Assembly: GCA_910583815.1 (NCBI GenBank)
Contig: CAJTZB010000098.1
Location: 1 to 9,234 of the forward strand
From: an uncultured Lachnospiraceae bacterium
GTDB lineage: Bacteria > Bacillota > Clostridia > Lachnospirales > Lachnospiraceae
Length of the DNA stretch: 9,234 nt
Direction: 5' to 3'
The translations under genes were made by a program, and so were the position numbers. Shown in pieces: positions 1 to 6,086 of this stretch. The notes beneath the pieces were generated by a model. That model was not told where the DNA came from, did not search any database, and worked only from the letters and a program-made list of their open reading frames with translations. How positions within the stretch are numbered: position 1 is the first letter of the stretch; every line of letters starts with the position of its first letter.

Positions 1-22
1 AAGTTCCTTTCCGAATAGAAAG

Positions 23-38
23 CCGCCTGCTGCGGCGG
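23..38 (+). promoter_or_regulatory. Small GC-rich hairpin just upstream of infA
   Basis: Bases 23-27 (CCGCC) pair perfectly with 34-38 (GGCGG) around a six-base loop. The stem ends about four bases before the purine-rich ribosome binding site of infA. No T-run follows, so it is not an intrinsic terminator. It could modulate infA translation or be the 3' end of an mRNA-processing signal from the unseen upstream gene. The structure is seen; any role is inference. Confidence 0.35.
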
Positions 39-52
39 AATGAGAGGTTAGA

Positions 53-271
53 ATGTCAAAGGCAGATGTAGTAGAAATCGAAGGCACCGTAGTGGAGAAG
101 CTGCCGAATGCTATGTTCAAGGTGGAACTGGAAAATGGACATCAGGTATTGGCGCATATCAGCGGAAAACTTCGCATGAACTTCATTAAAATCGTTCCGG
201 GCGACAAAGTGACTTTGGAGCTGTCCCCATACGATTTGACGAAGGGAAGAATTATCTGGAGAGATAAATAA
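53..271 (+). CDS. infA: Translation initiation factor IF-1
   Basis: The product is IF-1, which binds the A site of the 30S subunit and works with IF-2 and IF-3 in start-codon selection. It is 72 residues, the normal length for the family, and consists of a single S1-type OB fold. Family landmarks are EIEGTVVEKLPNAMF near the N-terminus, the HISGKLRMNFIKI strand region in the middle, and the closing DLTKGRIIWR. The ATG at 53 follows a purine-rich GAGAGG site and gives the standard MSKAD start. The gene would normally be followed within a short distance by rpmJ, but here a terminator follows at once and rpmJ lies 4.7 kb downstream. Identification is very secure. Confidence 0.98.
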   Translation: MSKADVVEIEGTVVEKLPNAMFKVELENGHQVLAHISGKLRMNFIKIVPGDKVTLELSPYDLTKGRIIWRDK

Positions 272-287
272 GCAAGAAATGAAATAG

Positions 288-345
288 AAAGACCGCAGTC
301 AAAGCAGCTGTTATGTAAGAGATGCTGTTTTGACTGCGGTCTTTT
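288..345 (+). terminator. Strong intrinsic terminator after infA
   Basis: Bases 288-308 pair continuously with 324-344, giving a 21-bp stem with one G-T wobble around a 15-base loop. The stem runs into a TTTT and then a T-rich tail. The 5' flank is A-rich (ATAGAAA), so the same hairpin could also stop transcription arriving from the other strand. It begins 16 bases after the infA stop and should end the upstream ribosomal-protein transcript there. Confidence 0.88.
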
Positions 346-388
346 GCTTTCTAGGCCAGATAATAATTTAAAAAGCATGATTCTTGTG

Positions 389-417
389 TTTACAAAGACA
401 ATAAAATATGTTAAATA
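389..417 (+). promoter_or_regulatory. Candidate sigma-A promoter for the mannosidase unit
   Basis: TTTACA at 389-394 is separated by 17 bases from TAAATA at 412-417 within an AT-rich block. An inverted repeat TTGT-4-ACAA (384-395) overlaps the -35 and could be an operator half-site pair. If used, it would give a leader of roughly 450 bases before the GH38 start codon. The AT richness makes chance matches likely, so this is tentative. Confidence 0.35.
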
Positions 418-614
418 TATTGCTAAAATATAAAAAGTATTAGAGCTTATATTAGCGTTGGTGTATAGATGGAAACACGGTCGATGAAGGGCAGAATTTC
501 CCCCTTCTTTGTTGCTTTCACTCCACGTACGTCTCTGTACGCATCGTTCAAGTGCCTTGAAAGGGGGATAAAGAATATGCACCAGAGTTTGTTTCCTATA
601 GGGTCAAGGAATAT

Positions 615-860
615 ATGAGTTTGAACCGGAATTTTCGGAGCCGGAACATAAGACTGCTTATTTCAATTTGTTTAATAATATGTGGGGGACTAATTTCCCA
701 CAGTGGCAGCATGGAGATAATATTATATGCTGATACGTATTGTTTGGCTATGAGAAGAAAGAGGAAGAAAGAGGAAGAAGGAACAATTGTGTTGCCAGGG
801 TGTCTGATTGCACCGGTTGATCTGTTTGGAAGGAAGCTTTCTGGTGCAAAAGTAAGATGA
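615..860 (+). CDS. Doubtful small ORF upstream of the mannosidase gene
   Basis: An 81-codon ORF has a modest AAGGA site at 605-609 and ends a few bases before the ribosome binding site of the mannosidase gene. The predicted product has a hydrophobic stretch near residues 14-28 (LLISICLIICGGLIS), a basic and acidic low-complexity segment around residues 47-55 and no motif I recognise. The low-complexity part comes from a purine-rich tandem repeat in the DNA. Its start overlaps by ATGA the stop of another unrecognised 49-codon ORF (469-618, no good ribosome binding site). It may be a chance ORF inside a leader; I list it only because its spacing would suit an operon member. Confidence 0.18.
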   Translation: MSLNRNFRSRNIRLLISICLIICGGLISHSGSMEIILYADTYCLAMRRKRKKEEEGTIVLPGCLIAPVDLFGRKLSGAKVR

Positions 861-878
861 AACAGGAGGAATTATCGT

Positions 879-3800
879 ATGGATGCAAATGAAATGACAA
901 AACGAAGAATTCGGACAATAATCGGAAAAATTCGTGAGTGGTGTGTAACAGAAAAGATATTGTTGGATGAGTTTCTTTATGAACCAGCAGAATACAAAAA
1001 AGGTGAGAGGCCTCCGATTTCCTGCGATGGTTGGAAAACTTTGAAACATGGAGCAGTTTTGGAGAGTGTGGATAAACACTTCTGGATTTGCAAAACGTTC
1101 CAAACTCCAGAAAAGACTTCTGCTCATTCTAAACTTTTTTTTGAATTAAAAACAGGAAGAGAAGGGAAGTGGGATGGCACTAATCCGCAATGCCTTGTGT
1201 TCTTGAACGGAAAGGCCGTTCAGGGCATGGACATTAATCATACAGAATTGGAGCTTTCGTTTGGCACGGAATACAATATGCAGCTATATATGTATGGGGG
1301 AATGGAGGAGGCAGCATTTTTTTTCATGCCGTCTCTTGTGGTAGCAGACAGCCGGCTTGTCAAATTGTATTACGATATGCAGGTTCCATATGAGTGCCTG
1401 CCTTGCCTGAATGAACGCTCGGAGGAAGCAGTTGCAATTGTAAGGACGTTGGACTGCGCTTGTAATCTGCTGGATTTACGTGTGCCGTACAGTGAAGAGT
1501 TTTATGCTTCGGCAGAACAGACGCTGTGTTTTCTTGAAGAAGAATTTTATAGAAAGAAATGTGAGAAAAACGGTACTGTGGTCAGCTGCATAGGCCATAC
1601 ACACATTGATGTGGCATGGATGTGGACGCTTGCGCAAACCGAAGAAAAAGTGCAGCGTTCATTTGCAACGGTATTGAAGCTGATGGATGAGTATCCTGAG
1701 TATAAGTTTATGTCTTCACAGCCGCAGCTCTACAAATATCTGAAGCAGTTTGAACCGGAGCTTTATGAAAAGGTAAAGGAACGTGTCAAAGAAGGAAGAT
1801 GGGAAGCGGAAGGTGCAATGTGGCTGGAAGCAGACTGTAACCTGATTTCGGGGGAAAGCCTTGTTCGCCAGATTATGTTTGGCAAACGCTTCTTTCAGGA
1901 AGAATTCGGTGTGGAGAGTAAGATTCTCTGGCTGCCAGATGTCTTCGGCTATTCTGCAGCCTTGCCCCAGATTTTAAAGAAGTCCGGCGTTGACAAGTTT
2001 GTTACATCAAAAATCAGCTGGAATGAAACGAACCAGATGCCGTATGACGTATTTCTGTGGGAGGGAATGGACGGAACGGAAATCTTTACGGCATTTATGA
2101 CGGCACAGGCATACAGCTATGACAGCATCGGAAACTGTACAACCTATGTCAGTGATATTACACCGGCACAAGTTATGGGAAGCAGAAAGAGATTTCAGCA
2201 GAAGGAATATACGAATCATACATTTTTAACGTTTGGCTTCGGCGATGGCGGCGGAGGTCCGACAAGAAAGATGTTGGAATATCATGAGCGCTTAAAACAA
2301 GGGATTCCAGGTATGCCAAGGACAGTGATAGAGCAGCCAAGTACATATTTTGCGAAGCTGGAGCAGGAGTTTTATGCTTCGGCAAAGGAGCTTCGCAGAA
2401 TACCAAAATGGGTAGGAGAATTATATCTGGAGTTCCACAGAGGAACCTATACTTCTATGGCGAAGAATAAAAGGAATAACCGGAAATCAGAGCTGTTGTT
2501 CCAGACAGCGGAGCAGGTATCAGTGGTTACACAGCTTCTGTTGGGGGAGGAATACCCACAGAAAGAACTGAATGATAGCTGGGAAACCATTTTGCTGAAC
2601 CAGTTCCATGACATCATTCCTGGTTCTTCGATTGAGGAGGTATATGCAGTTTCTGATATTCAGTATGCCCATGTGGCAGAAGTGGGGCAAAATATTGTGC
2701 GGTCTGCCTGCGAAACAATTGCGTGCCATATAGATAAAAATGCAGGAACGGTGATTTATAATCCAAATTCCTTTACAGTCAGTGGTGCGGTAGAGGTGGA
2801 TGGAATCTGCAGCTATGTAGAGGCCGTTCCGGCAATGGGATGGAGGACTGTCAAAACATTTGAGAAAGAAAGCAATCTGTTGCTTGTAACAGAAAAGAAA
2901 ATAGATACCCCATTTTATGTCATTGAGTTTGATGAGAACATGAATATGGCTTCCATTTATGATAAGGAAAATGGGCGGGAGATAATAAAAGCAGGTGAGT
3001 GTGCCAATGTACTGGAGGCGTTTGAGGATCTTCCATACGACTATGACAATTGGGAACTATCTCCTTATTATAAACAGAAAAAATATGAAGTCAATGATGT
3101 TGCTTCGGTAGAGGTTTTTCATAATGGAGAAAGGGCAGGATTGAAAATTGCAAGGCGCTTTTTGAGCTCTTTCATTATGCAGACGGTTTCGGTATATGAA
3201 CATAGCCGACGTATTGATGTGGAAAATGAAATTGACTGGAAAGAAAGCCATATTGTGTTAAAGGCTGCTTTTCCGTTTGATATACATGCGGGCAAGGCAG
3301 TCTATGAGACACAGTTTGGATATTTGGAGCGTCCGAACCATAGCAATACTTCATGGGATGCGGCAAAATTTGAAGTCTGTGCACACAAATATGCAGATAT
3401 TTCTGAAGATGATTATGGAGTAGCGCTTCTGAATGATTGCAAGTATGGCTATAATGCAGAAGGCAGCACTCTAAAACTTACCTTATTGAAATGTGGTACT
3501 TATCCGAATAAGAATGCGGACAAGGAAAGGCATCATTTTACATATTCTATTTTGCCGCATGCAGGAAACCACAAACAGGGCGGAGTCATTCAGGAAGCAT
3601 ATCTTCTGAACAGACCGCTTGTCGCTTTTGCGGCCAAGGGCGATGGAATACTTCCGGAAAGCTACAGCCTTGTGAGCTGTAATTGCAGCAATATCATTAC
3701 AGAAACAGTGAAGAAGGCAGAGGAATCAAATCGTCTTGTGATTCGTGCTTATGATGCCTATGACCGTAAATCAAAAGCAGAGTTTACATTTGGCTTTGAG

Positions 3801-3929
3801 GTAAAAAAAGCATACCTGTGTGATTTGATGGAGAATATCATCACAGAGTTGGAGGTAACAGATGGAAGGAAGGTACTGCTTCCGGTATCTAACTTTGAGA
3901 TTGTAACACTTATGGCAGAAGCAAAGTAA
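879..3929 (+). CDS. GH38 alpha-mannosidase, cytosolic Ams1/MAN2C1 type
   Basis: A 1016-residue retaining alpha-mannosidase of glycoside hydrolase family 38, expected to release mannose from alpha-mannosides or mannosylated oligosaccharides. There is no signal peptide, so it should act in the cytosol on imported substrate. A non-catalytic N-terminal region covers about 1-230. The catalytic domain follows: GHTHIDVAW carries zinc ligands H242 and D244, and WLPDVFGYSA carries the expected nucleophile D354. The helical middle domain starts near EFHRGTYTS (518-526), and NQFHDIIPG carries zinc ligand H577. A beta-sandwich region fills the rest. All key residues are present and the length matches the long Ams1/MAN2C1 class rather than shorter MngB. 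The ATG at 879 has an AGGAGG site nine bases upstream. No sugar transporter or regulator lies nearby. The exact linkage specificity cannot be read from sequence. Confidence 0.93.
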   Translation: MDANEMTKRRIRTIIGKIREWCVTEKILLDEFLYEPAEYKKGERPPISCDGWKTLKHGAVLESVDKHFWICKTFQTPEKTSAHSKLFFELKTGREGKWDGTNPQCLVFLNGKAVQGMDINHTELELSFGTEYNMQLYMYGGMEEAAFFFMPSLVVADSRLVKLYYDMQVPYECLPCLNERSEEAVAIVRTLDCACNLLDLRVPYSEEFYASAEQTLCFLEEEFYRKKCEKNGTVVSCIGHTHIDVAWMWTLAQTEEKVQRSFATVLKLMDEYPEYKFMSSQPQLYKYLKQFEPELYEKVKERVKEGRWEAEGAMWLEADCNLISGESLVRQIMFGKRFFQEEFGVESKILWLPDVFGYSAALPQILKKSGVDKFVTSKISWNETNQMPYDVFLWEGMDGTEIFTAFMTAQAYSYDSIGNCTTYVSDITPAQVMGSRKRFQQKEYTNHTFLTFGFGDGGGGPTRKMLEYHERLKQGIPGMPRTVIEQPSTYFAKLEQEFYASAKELRRIPKWVGELYLEFHRGTYTSMAKNKRNNRKSELLFQTAEQVSVVTQLLLGEEYPQKELNDSWETILLNQFHDIIPGSSIEEVYAVSDIQYAHVAEVGQNIVRSACETIACHIDKNAGTVIYNPNSFTVSGAVEVDGICSYVEAVPAMGWRTVKTFEKESNLLLVTEKKIDTPFYVIEFDENMNMASIYDKENGREIIKAGECANVLEAFEDLPYDYDNWELSPYYKQKKYEVNDVASVEVFHNGERAGLKIARRFLSSFIMQTVSVYEHSRRIDVENEIDWKESHIVLKAAFPFDIHAGKAVYETQFGYLERPNHSNTSWDAAKFEVCAHKYADISEDDYGVALLNDCKYGYNAEGSTLKLTLLKCGTYPNKNADKERHHFTYSILPHAGNHKQGGVIQEAYLLNRPLVAFAAKGDGILPESYSLVSCNCSNIITETVKKAEESNRLVIRAYDAYDRKSKAEFTFGFEVKKAYLCDLMENIITELEVTDGRKVLLPVSNFEIVTLMAEAK

Positions 3930-3982
3930 CAAGGAAAGATGTAACAGGGCATTTTAAAATAAGTAAGGAGCAGGATGGTAAA

Positions 3983-4807
3983 ATGAAGATTACATATTAC
4001 GGAACAGCTGCGGGAGAAGGCTGGCCAGGAGTATTTTGTCAGTGTGAAGTGTGTGAACAAGCGCGCAGGCTGGGAGGAAAAAATATCCGAACCCGCTCGC
4101 AAGCACTAATTAATGAAGATTTATTGTTGGATTTGCCGCCGGATAATCAGCTTCACAGCCTGTATTATGGGTTGGATCTTAGTAAAGTGAATGCATTGCT
4201 GTTTACGCATAGCCACTCAGACCACTGTTATCCGGAAGATTTGGAATTCCTCCGGGAACCTTATTCGCACACTCGAAGCGGGCAGATGCTTGTTGCCGGT
4301 AATGAAGCCGTGGCGGAAAAGGTGGAGAAGGCATGTGGTGGGTTAGGAAATGAGGAAATGCGTTTCAGTTATAACATACTGCGTGAAAATATTCCTGTAA
4401 AAGTACTGGATTATACGATAGTCCCGCTGAAAGCTGTCCACACAAGGACAGAGAGATGCTTGTTTTATCATATCTCTCAGAGAGGAAAGAACATTCTTTA
4501 TGCCCATGATACCGGATGTTTCACAGAGGAGAATATCAGATGTCTGGCAGAGCAGCCCGGAAAACTCCACTTGGTAAGTATGGATTGCACTTCTCAGCAG
4601 CATCGTGACGGAAACTATCATATGGGGCTTTTGGATAATGTGGAACAAAAGGAACGCTTGTTGGATGCGGGTCTGGCAGATGAAAACACAGTCTGGGTTG
4701 TGAATCACTTTTCACATAATGGTGGGTGGCTTTACGATAAGATAGCTTATGAAGCAGGGAAATATGGATTTTTGGCTTCCTATGACGGCATGACAATTGA
4801 ATTTTAA
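3983..4807 (+). CDS. PhnP-like metallo-beta-lactamase-fold hydrolase
   Basis: A 274-residue hydrolase resembling PhnP, the phosphodiesterase that opens 5-phosphoribosyl 1,2-cyclic phosphate. HSHSDH gives dinuclear metal ligands H76, H78, D80 and H81; H153, D176 (AHDTG) and H242 complete the site. C19-x-C21-x2-C24 with H245 (NHFSH) matches the extra structural zinc site of PhnP, and H213 is a candidate for its catalytic histidine. GTAAGEGWP at the N-terminus is also PhnP-like. No phosphonate (phn) genes are in the window, so the true substrate may be another cyclic phosphodiester or lactone-like compound. It lies 53 bases after the mannosidase on the same strand with no terminator between, so it is probably co-transcribed. 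AAGGAG at 3965-3970 precedes the ATG by 12 bases; an ATG at 3975 meets a stop after two codons. Fold is secure, reaction is not. Confidence 0.88.
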   Translation: MKITYYGTAAGEGWPGVFCQCEVCEQARRLGGKNIRTRSQALINEDLLLDLPPDNQLHSLYYGLDLSKVNALLFTHSHSDHCYPEDLEFLREPYSHTRSGQMLVAGNEAVAEKVEKACGGLGNEEMRFSYNILRENIPVKVLDYTIVPLKAVHTRTERCLFYHISQRGKNILYAHDTGCFTEENIRCLAEQPGKLHLVSMDCTSQQHRDGNYHMGLLDNVEQKERLLDAGLADENTVWVVNHFSHNGGWLYDKIAYEAGKYGFLASYDGMTIEF

Positions 4808-4814
4808 CAGAAAA

Positions 4815-4857
4815 AATACCCCCTTATGGAGAGAGTGCCGTAAGGGGGTGTTCTTTG
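4815..4857 (+). terminator. Intrinsic terminator after the mannosidase/MBL unit
   Basis: Bases 4815-4829 pair with 4838-4852 (15 bp with two G-T wobbles) around an eight-base loop. The core is ACCCCCTTA with TAAGGGGGT. An A-run precedes and a T-rich TTCTTT follows. It starts eight bases after the MBL stop codon, closing the two-gene unit before the ribosomal promoter. Confidence 0.85.
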
Positions 4858-4937
4858 CCTGTACGGCAGTAATGTATAGTGCGAGAGGAGTCATTAAAAT
4901 GAAAGATTGCAACCTTTAAAAAACTAAAAAATAATGC

Positions 4938-4966
4938 TTGCCAGATTCTGCATTAGATGCTACAAT
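4938..4966 (+). promoter_or_regulatory. Sigma-A promoter for rpmJ-rpsM-rpsK-rpsD-rpoA-rplQ
   Basis: TTGCCA (4938-4943), a 17-base spacer, and TACAAT (4961-4966) make a near-consensus housekeeping promoter. An A-rich stretch lies just upstream (4918-4934), resembling an UP element. Transcription would start near 4973, about 30 bases before rpmJ. It is needed because terminators at 288-345 and 4815-4857 should block transcription from infA and from the mannosidase unit. Confidence 0.8.
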
Positions 4967-5002
4967 AATAGATGGACTTTTTTGCGAAAGGAGTGAAGTA
5001 AA

Positions 5003-5116
5003 GTGAAGGTGAGATCTTCTGTAAAACCGATTTGTGAAAAGTGCAAAATCATTAAAAGAAAGGGAAGTATCAGAGTTATCTGTGAAAACCCGAAACACAA
5101 GCAAAGACAGGGCTAA
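5003..5116 (+). CDS. rpmJ: 50S ribosomal protein L36
   Basis: A 37-residue protein with a GTG start, the usual length of bacterial L36. The start MKVRSSVKPICEKCK and the end VICENPKHKQRQG are family hallmarks. C11, C14, C27 and H32 form the C-x2-C...C-x4-H zinc ribbon, so this is the zinc-binding form. L36 stabilises the folding of domain elements of 23S rRNA late in large-subunit assembly. AAAGGAG at 4987-4993 sits nine bases before the GTG. It is the first gene after the new promoter, and it is separated from its usual next neighbour rpsM by an unusual 586-base gap. Confidence 0.97.
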   Translation: MKVRSSVKPICEKCKIIKRKGSIRVICENPKHKQRQG

Positions 5117-5207
5117 TACCGAACCGGACAGCGGCTGCATATAAGTGAGGCATTTCATGAAAAATGCAATGCTTTCTGGCAGGCGTTTCTTCCGAGGGTC
5201 GTTTCAT

Positions 5208-5236
5208 TTGGTGTCAATAAAAGGCACACATATAGA
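5208..5236 (+). promoter_or_regulatory. Weak promoter candidate inside the rpmJ-rpsM gap
   Basis: TTGGTG (5208-5213), a 17-base spacer and TATAGA (5231-5236) would start transcription near 5243, shortly before the first strong helix of the proposed RNA. The -35 matches consensus at three positions and the -10 at four, so it is weak and may be chance. If real, it would allow the gap RNA and the downstream genes to be transcribed without rpmJ. Confidence 0.28.
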
Positions 5237-5264
5237 AACTGGCACTTGCTTTCTGTGTTACAAT

Positions 5265-5654
5265 TCCTGCTTTATTACAGGGCAGGAGACCCGCCGGCAG
5301 GACATCTGTATTTAGGCAGGTTAAACCGAAGGGGATTGCCCCTAAACGGTTGTTGTGATATTGTGGGCGGCTTATGATGCGCGAAACGGCATAAAAATTT
5401 TGCCTGCAAAAAGAATCTTGCAAACTTAGAAGTTGTTTTGTGTTCTTTGGGATGTGGGCAGGTTTTTGTATCTAATGCCGTGGGATAACGTTAGCAGAGC
5501 ATCATGGCGCTTTAGGACGCAGCAGCAAAGGCTGCATGTCCTTTCCGGCTGGCAATCCCGCCAACTGGTCACAATTTAAAGCGGCTGGAGTTTGTTTTTG
5601 CAGGGAAGCTCCGGATGTCAGAATTTGGAAGACGGACTCAAGCGAAAAACAAAC
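5265..5654 (+). ncRNA. Proposed structured RNA or long structured leader of rpsM
   Basis: The gap carries an ordered, mostly nested set of complementary segments. 5265-5270 pairs with 5282-5287. 5291-5295 pairs with 5366-5370 and encloses a two-step hairpin (5324-5328 with 5347-5351; 5331-5334 with 5339-5342). 5372-5380 pairs with 5499-5507 (9 bp, two wobbles) and encloses 5386-5392 with 5475-5481 (7 bp, perfect). 5515-5523 pairs with 5531-5541 (9 bp, two-base bulge). 5590-5601 pairs with 5642-5654 (12 bp, one bulge). No T-run follows the last helix, so it is not a simple terminator. It ends about 33 bases before the GGAGGTG site of rpsM. I do not recognise it as RNase P, tmRNA, 6S, SRP, a T-box or a group I or II intron. 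Because S4 autoregulates through a structured leader upstream of rpsM in E. coli, an S4-binding or assembly-linked leader is one option. Pairings were found by eye; covariation is untested. Confidence 0.5.
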
Positions 5655-5702
5655 AGAAAAAAGTAACAAGCTATTTACTATTTTAACGGAGGTGCAATAC
5701 AC

Positions 5703-6071
5703 ATGGCTCGTATTAGTGGTGTAGACTTACCAAGAGAGAAACGTGTAGAAATCGGACTTACCTACATCTATGGCATCGGCAGGGTAACGTCCAATCGTAT
5801 TCTTGCCAAGGCAAATGTAAATCCTGACACACGCGTCAGAGACCTGACAGATGAAGAAGTGGCAAGAATCCGTGATGTTATTGATGAAACAGTCATGGTA
5901 GAAGGTGACTTAAGACGTGAAATCGCTTTAAACATTAAGAGACTTCAGGAAATTGGATGTTATAGAGGCATCCGTCACAGAAAGGGCCTTCCGGTTCGCG
6001 GACAGAATACAAAGAACAACGCAAGAACCAGAAAGGGTCCGAAGAGAACGGTTGCTAACAAAAAGAAATAA
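5703..6071 (+). CDS. rpsM: 30S ribosomal protein S13
   Basis: A 122-residue S13, the normal length. The protein lies at the head of the small subunit and contacts S19, 16S rRNA, P-site tRNA and an intersubunit bridge to L5. Family landmarks are MARISGVDLP, the helix-hairpin-helix region YIYGIGRVTSNRIL (21-34), and the basic tail HRKGLPVRGQNTKNNARTR (92-110). The tail ends in lysines. The ATG at 5703 follows GGAGGTG (5688-5694) with eight bases between. The gene is the first after the long structured gap and is followed 15 bases later by rpsK. Confidence 0.98.
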   Translation: MARISGVDLPREKRVEIGLTYIYGIGRVTSNRILAKANVNPDTRVRDLTDEEVARIRDVIDETVMVEGDLRREIALNIKRLQEIGCYRGIRHRKGLPVRGQNTKNNARTRKGPKRTVANKKK

Positions 6072-6086
6072 TTAGGAGGTTTCGAG

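Larger units (their letters stand above)
346..878 (+). other. Gene-poor leader region upstream of the alpha-mannosidase
   Basis: This stretch between the infA terminator and the mannosidase start holds no recognisable gene. Bases 361-460 are strongly AT-rich and contain a promoter candidate. Bases 499-568 contain several complementary segments: 499-506 with 561-568 (8 bp), 526-530 with 537-541 (5 bp), and 547-552 with 556-561 (6 bp). The last shares base 561 with the first, so the two compete. Bases 751-780 are a purine-rich tract with a 10-base unit, GAGGAAGAA followed by A or G, repeated in tandem. Two short ORFs, 469-618 and 615-860, overlap by ATGA but have no family resemblance I recognise. 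It may be a long mRNA leader or decayed sequence. Confidence 0.5.

Noticed and set aside
142..582. Minus-strand ORF of 146 codons overlapping infA and its terminator
   Set aside because: It runs antisense through infA and a 21-bp terminator hairpin, has no ribosome binding site and its product is compositionally unlike a protein family.
272..4937. Insertion sequence or integrative element carrying the mannosidase pair
   Set aside because: I found no transposase, integrase, terminal inverted repeats, target-site duplication or tRNA attachment site at the borders, so no mobile element is called.
5214..5423. Minus-strand ORF of 69 codons in the rpmJ-rpsM gap
   Set aside because: It has no ribosome binding site or recognisable motif, and the segment is better explained by RNA base pairing.
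5117..5702. Group I or group II intron, RNase P RNA or tmRNA in the gap
   Set aside because: I see no group II domain V hairpin or GTGYG start, no group I P7-like core, no RNase P conserved cores and no tmRNA tRNA-like ends. An Infernal search would settle this.
5536..5724. Plus-strand ORF of 62 codons overlapping the rpsM start
   Set aside because: It starts inside a hairpin, runs out of frame over the rpsM ribosome binding site and start, and its product has no family features.
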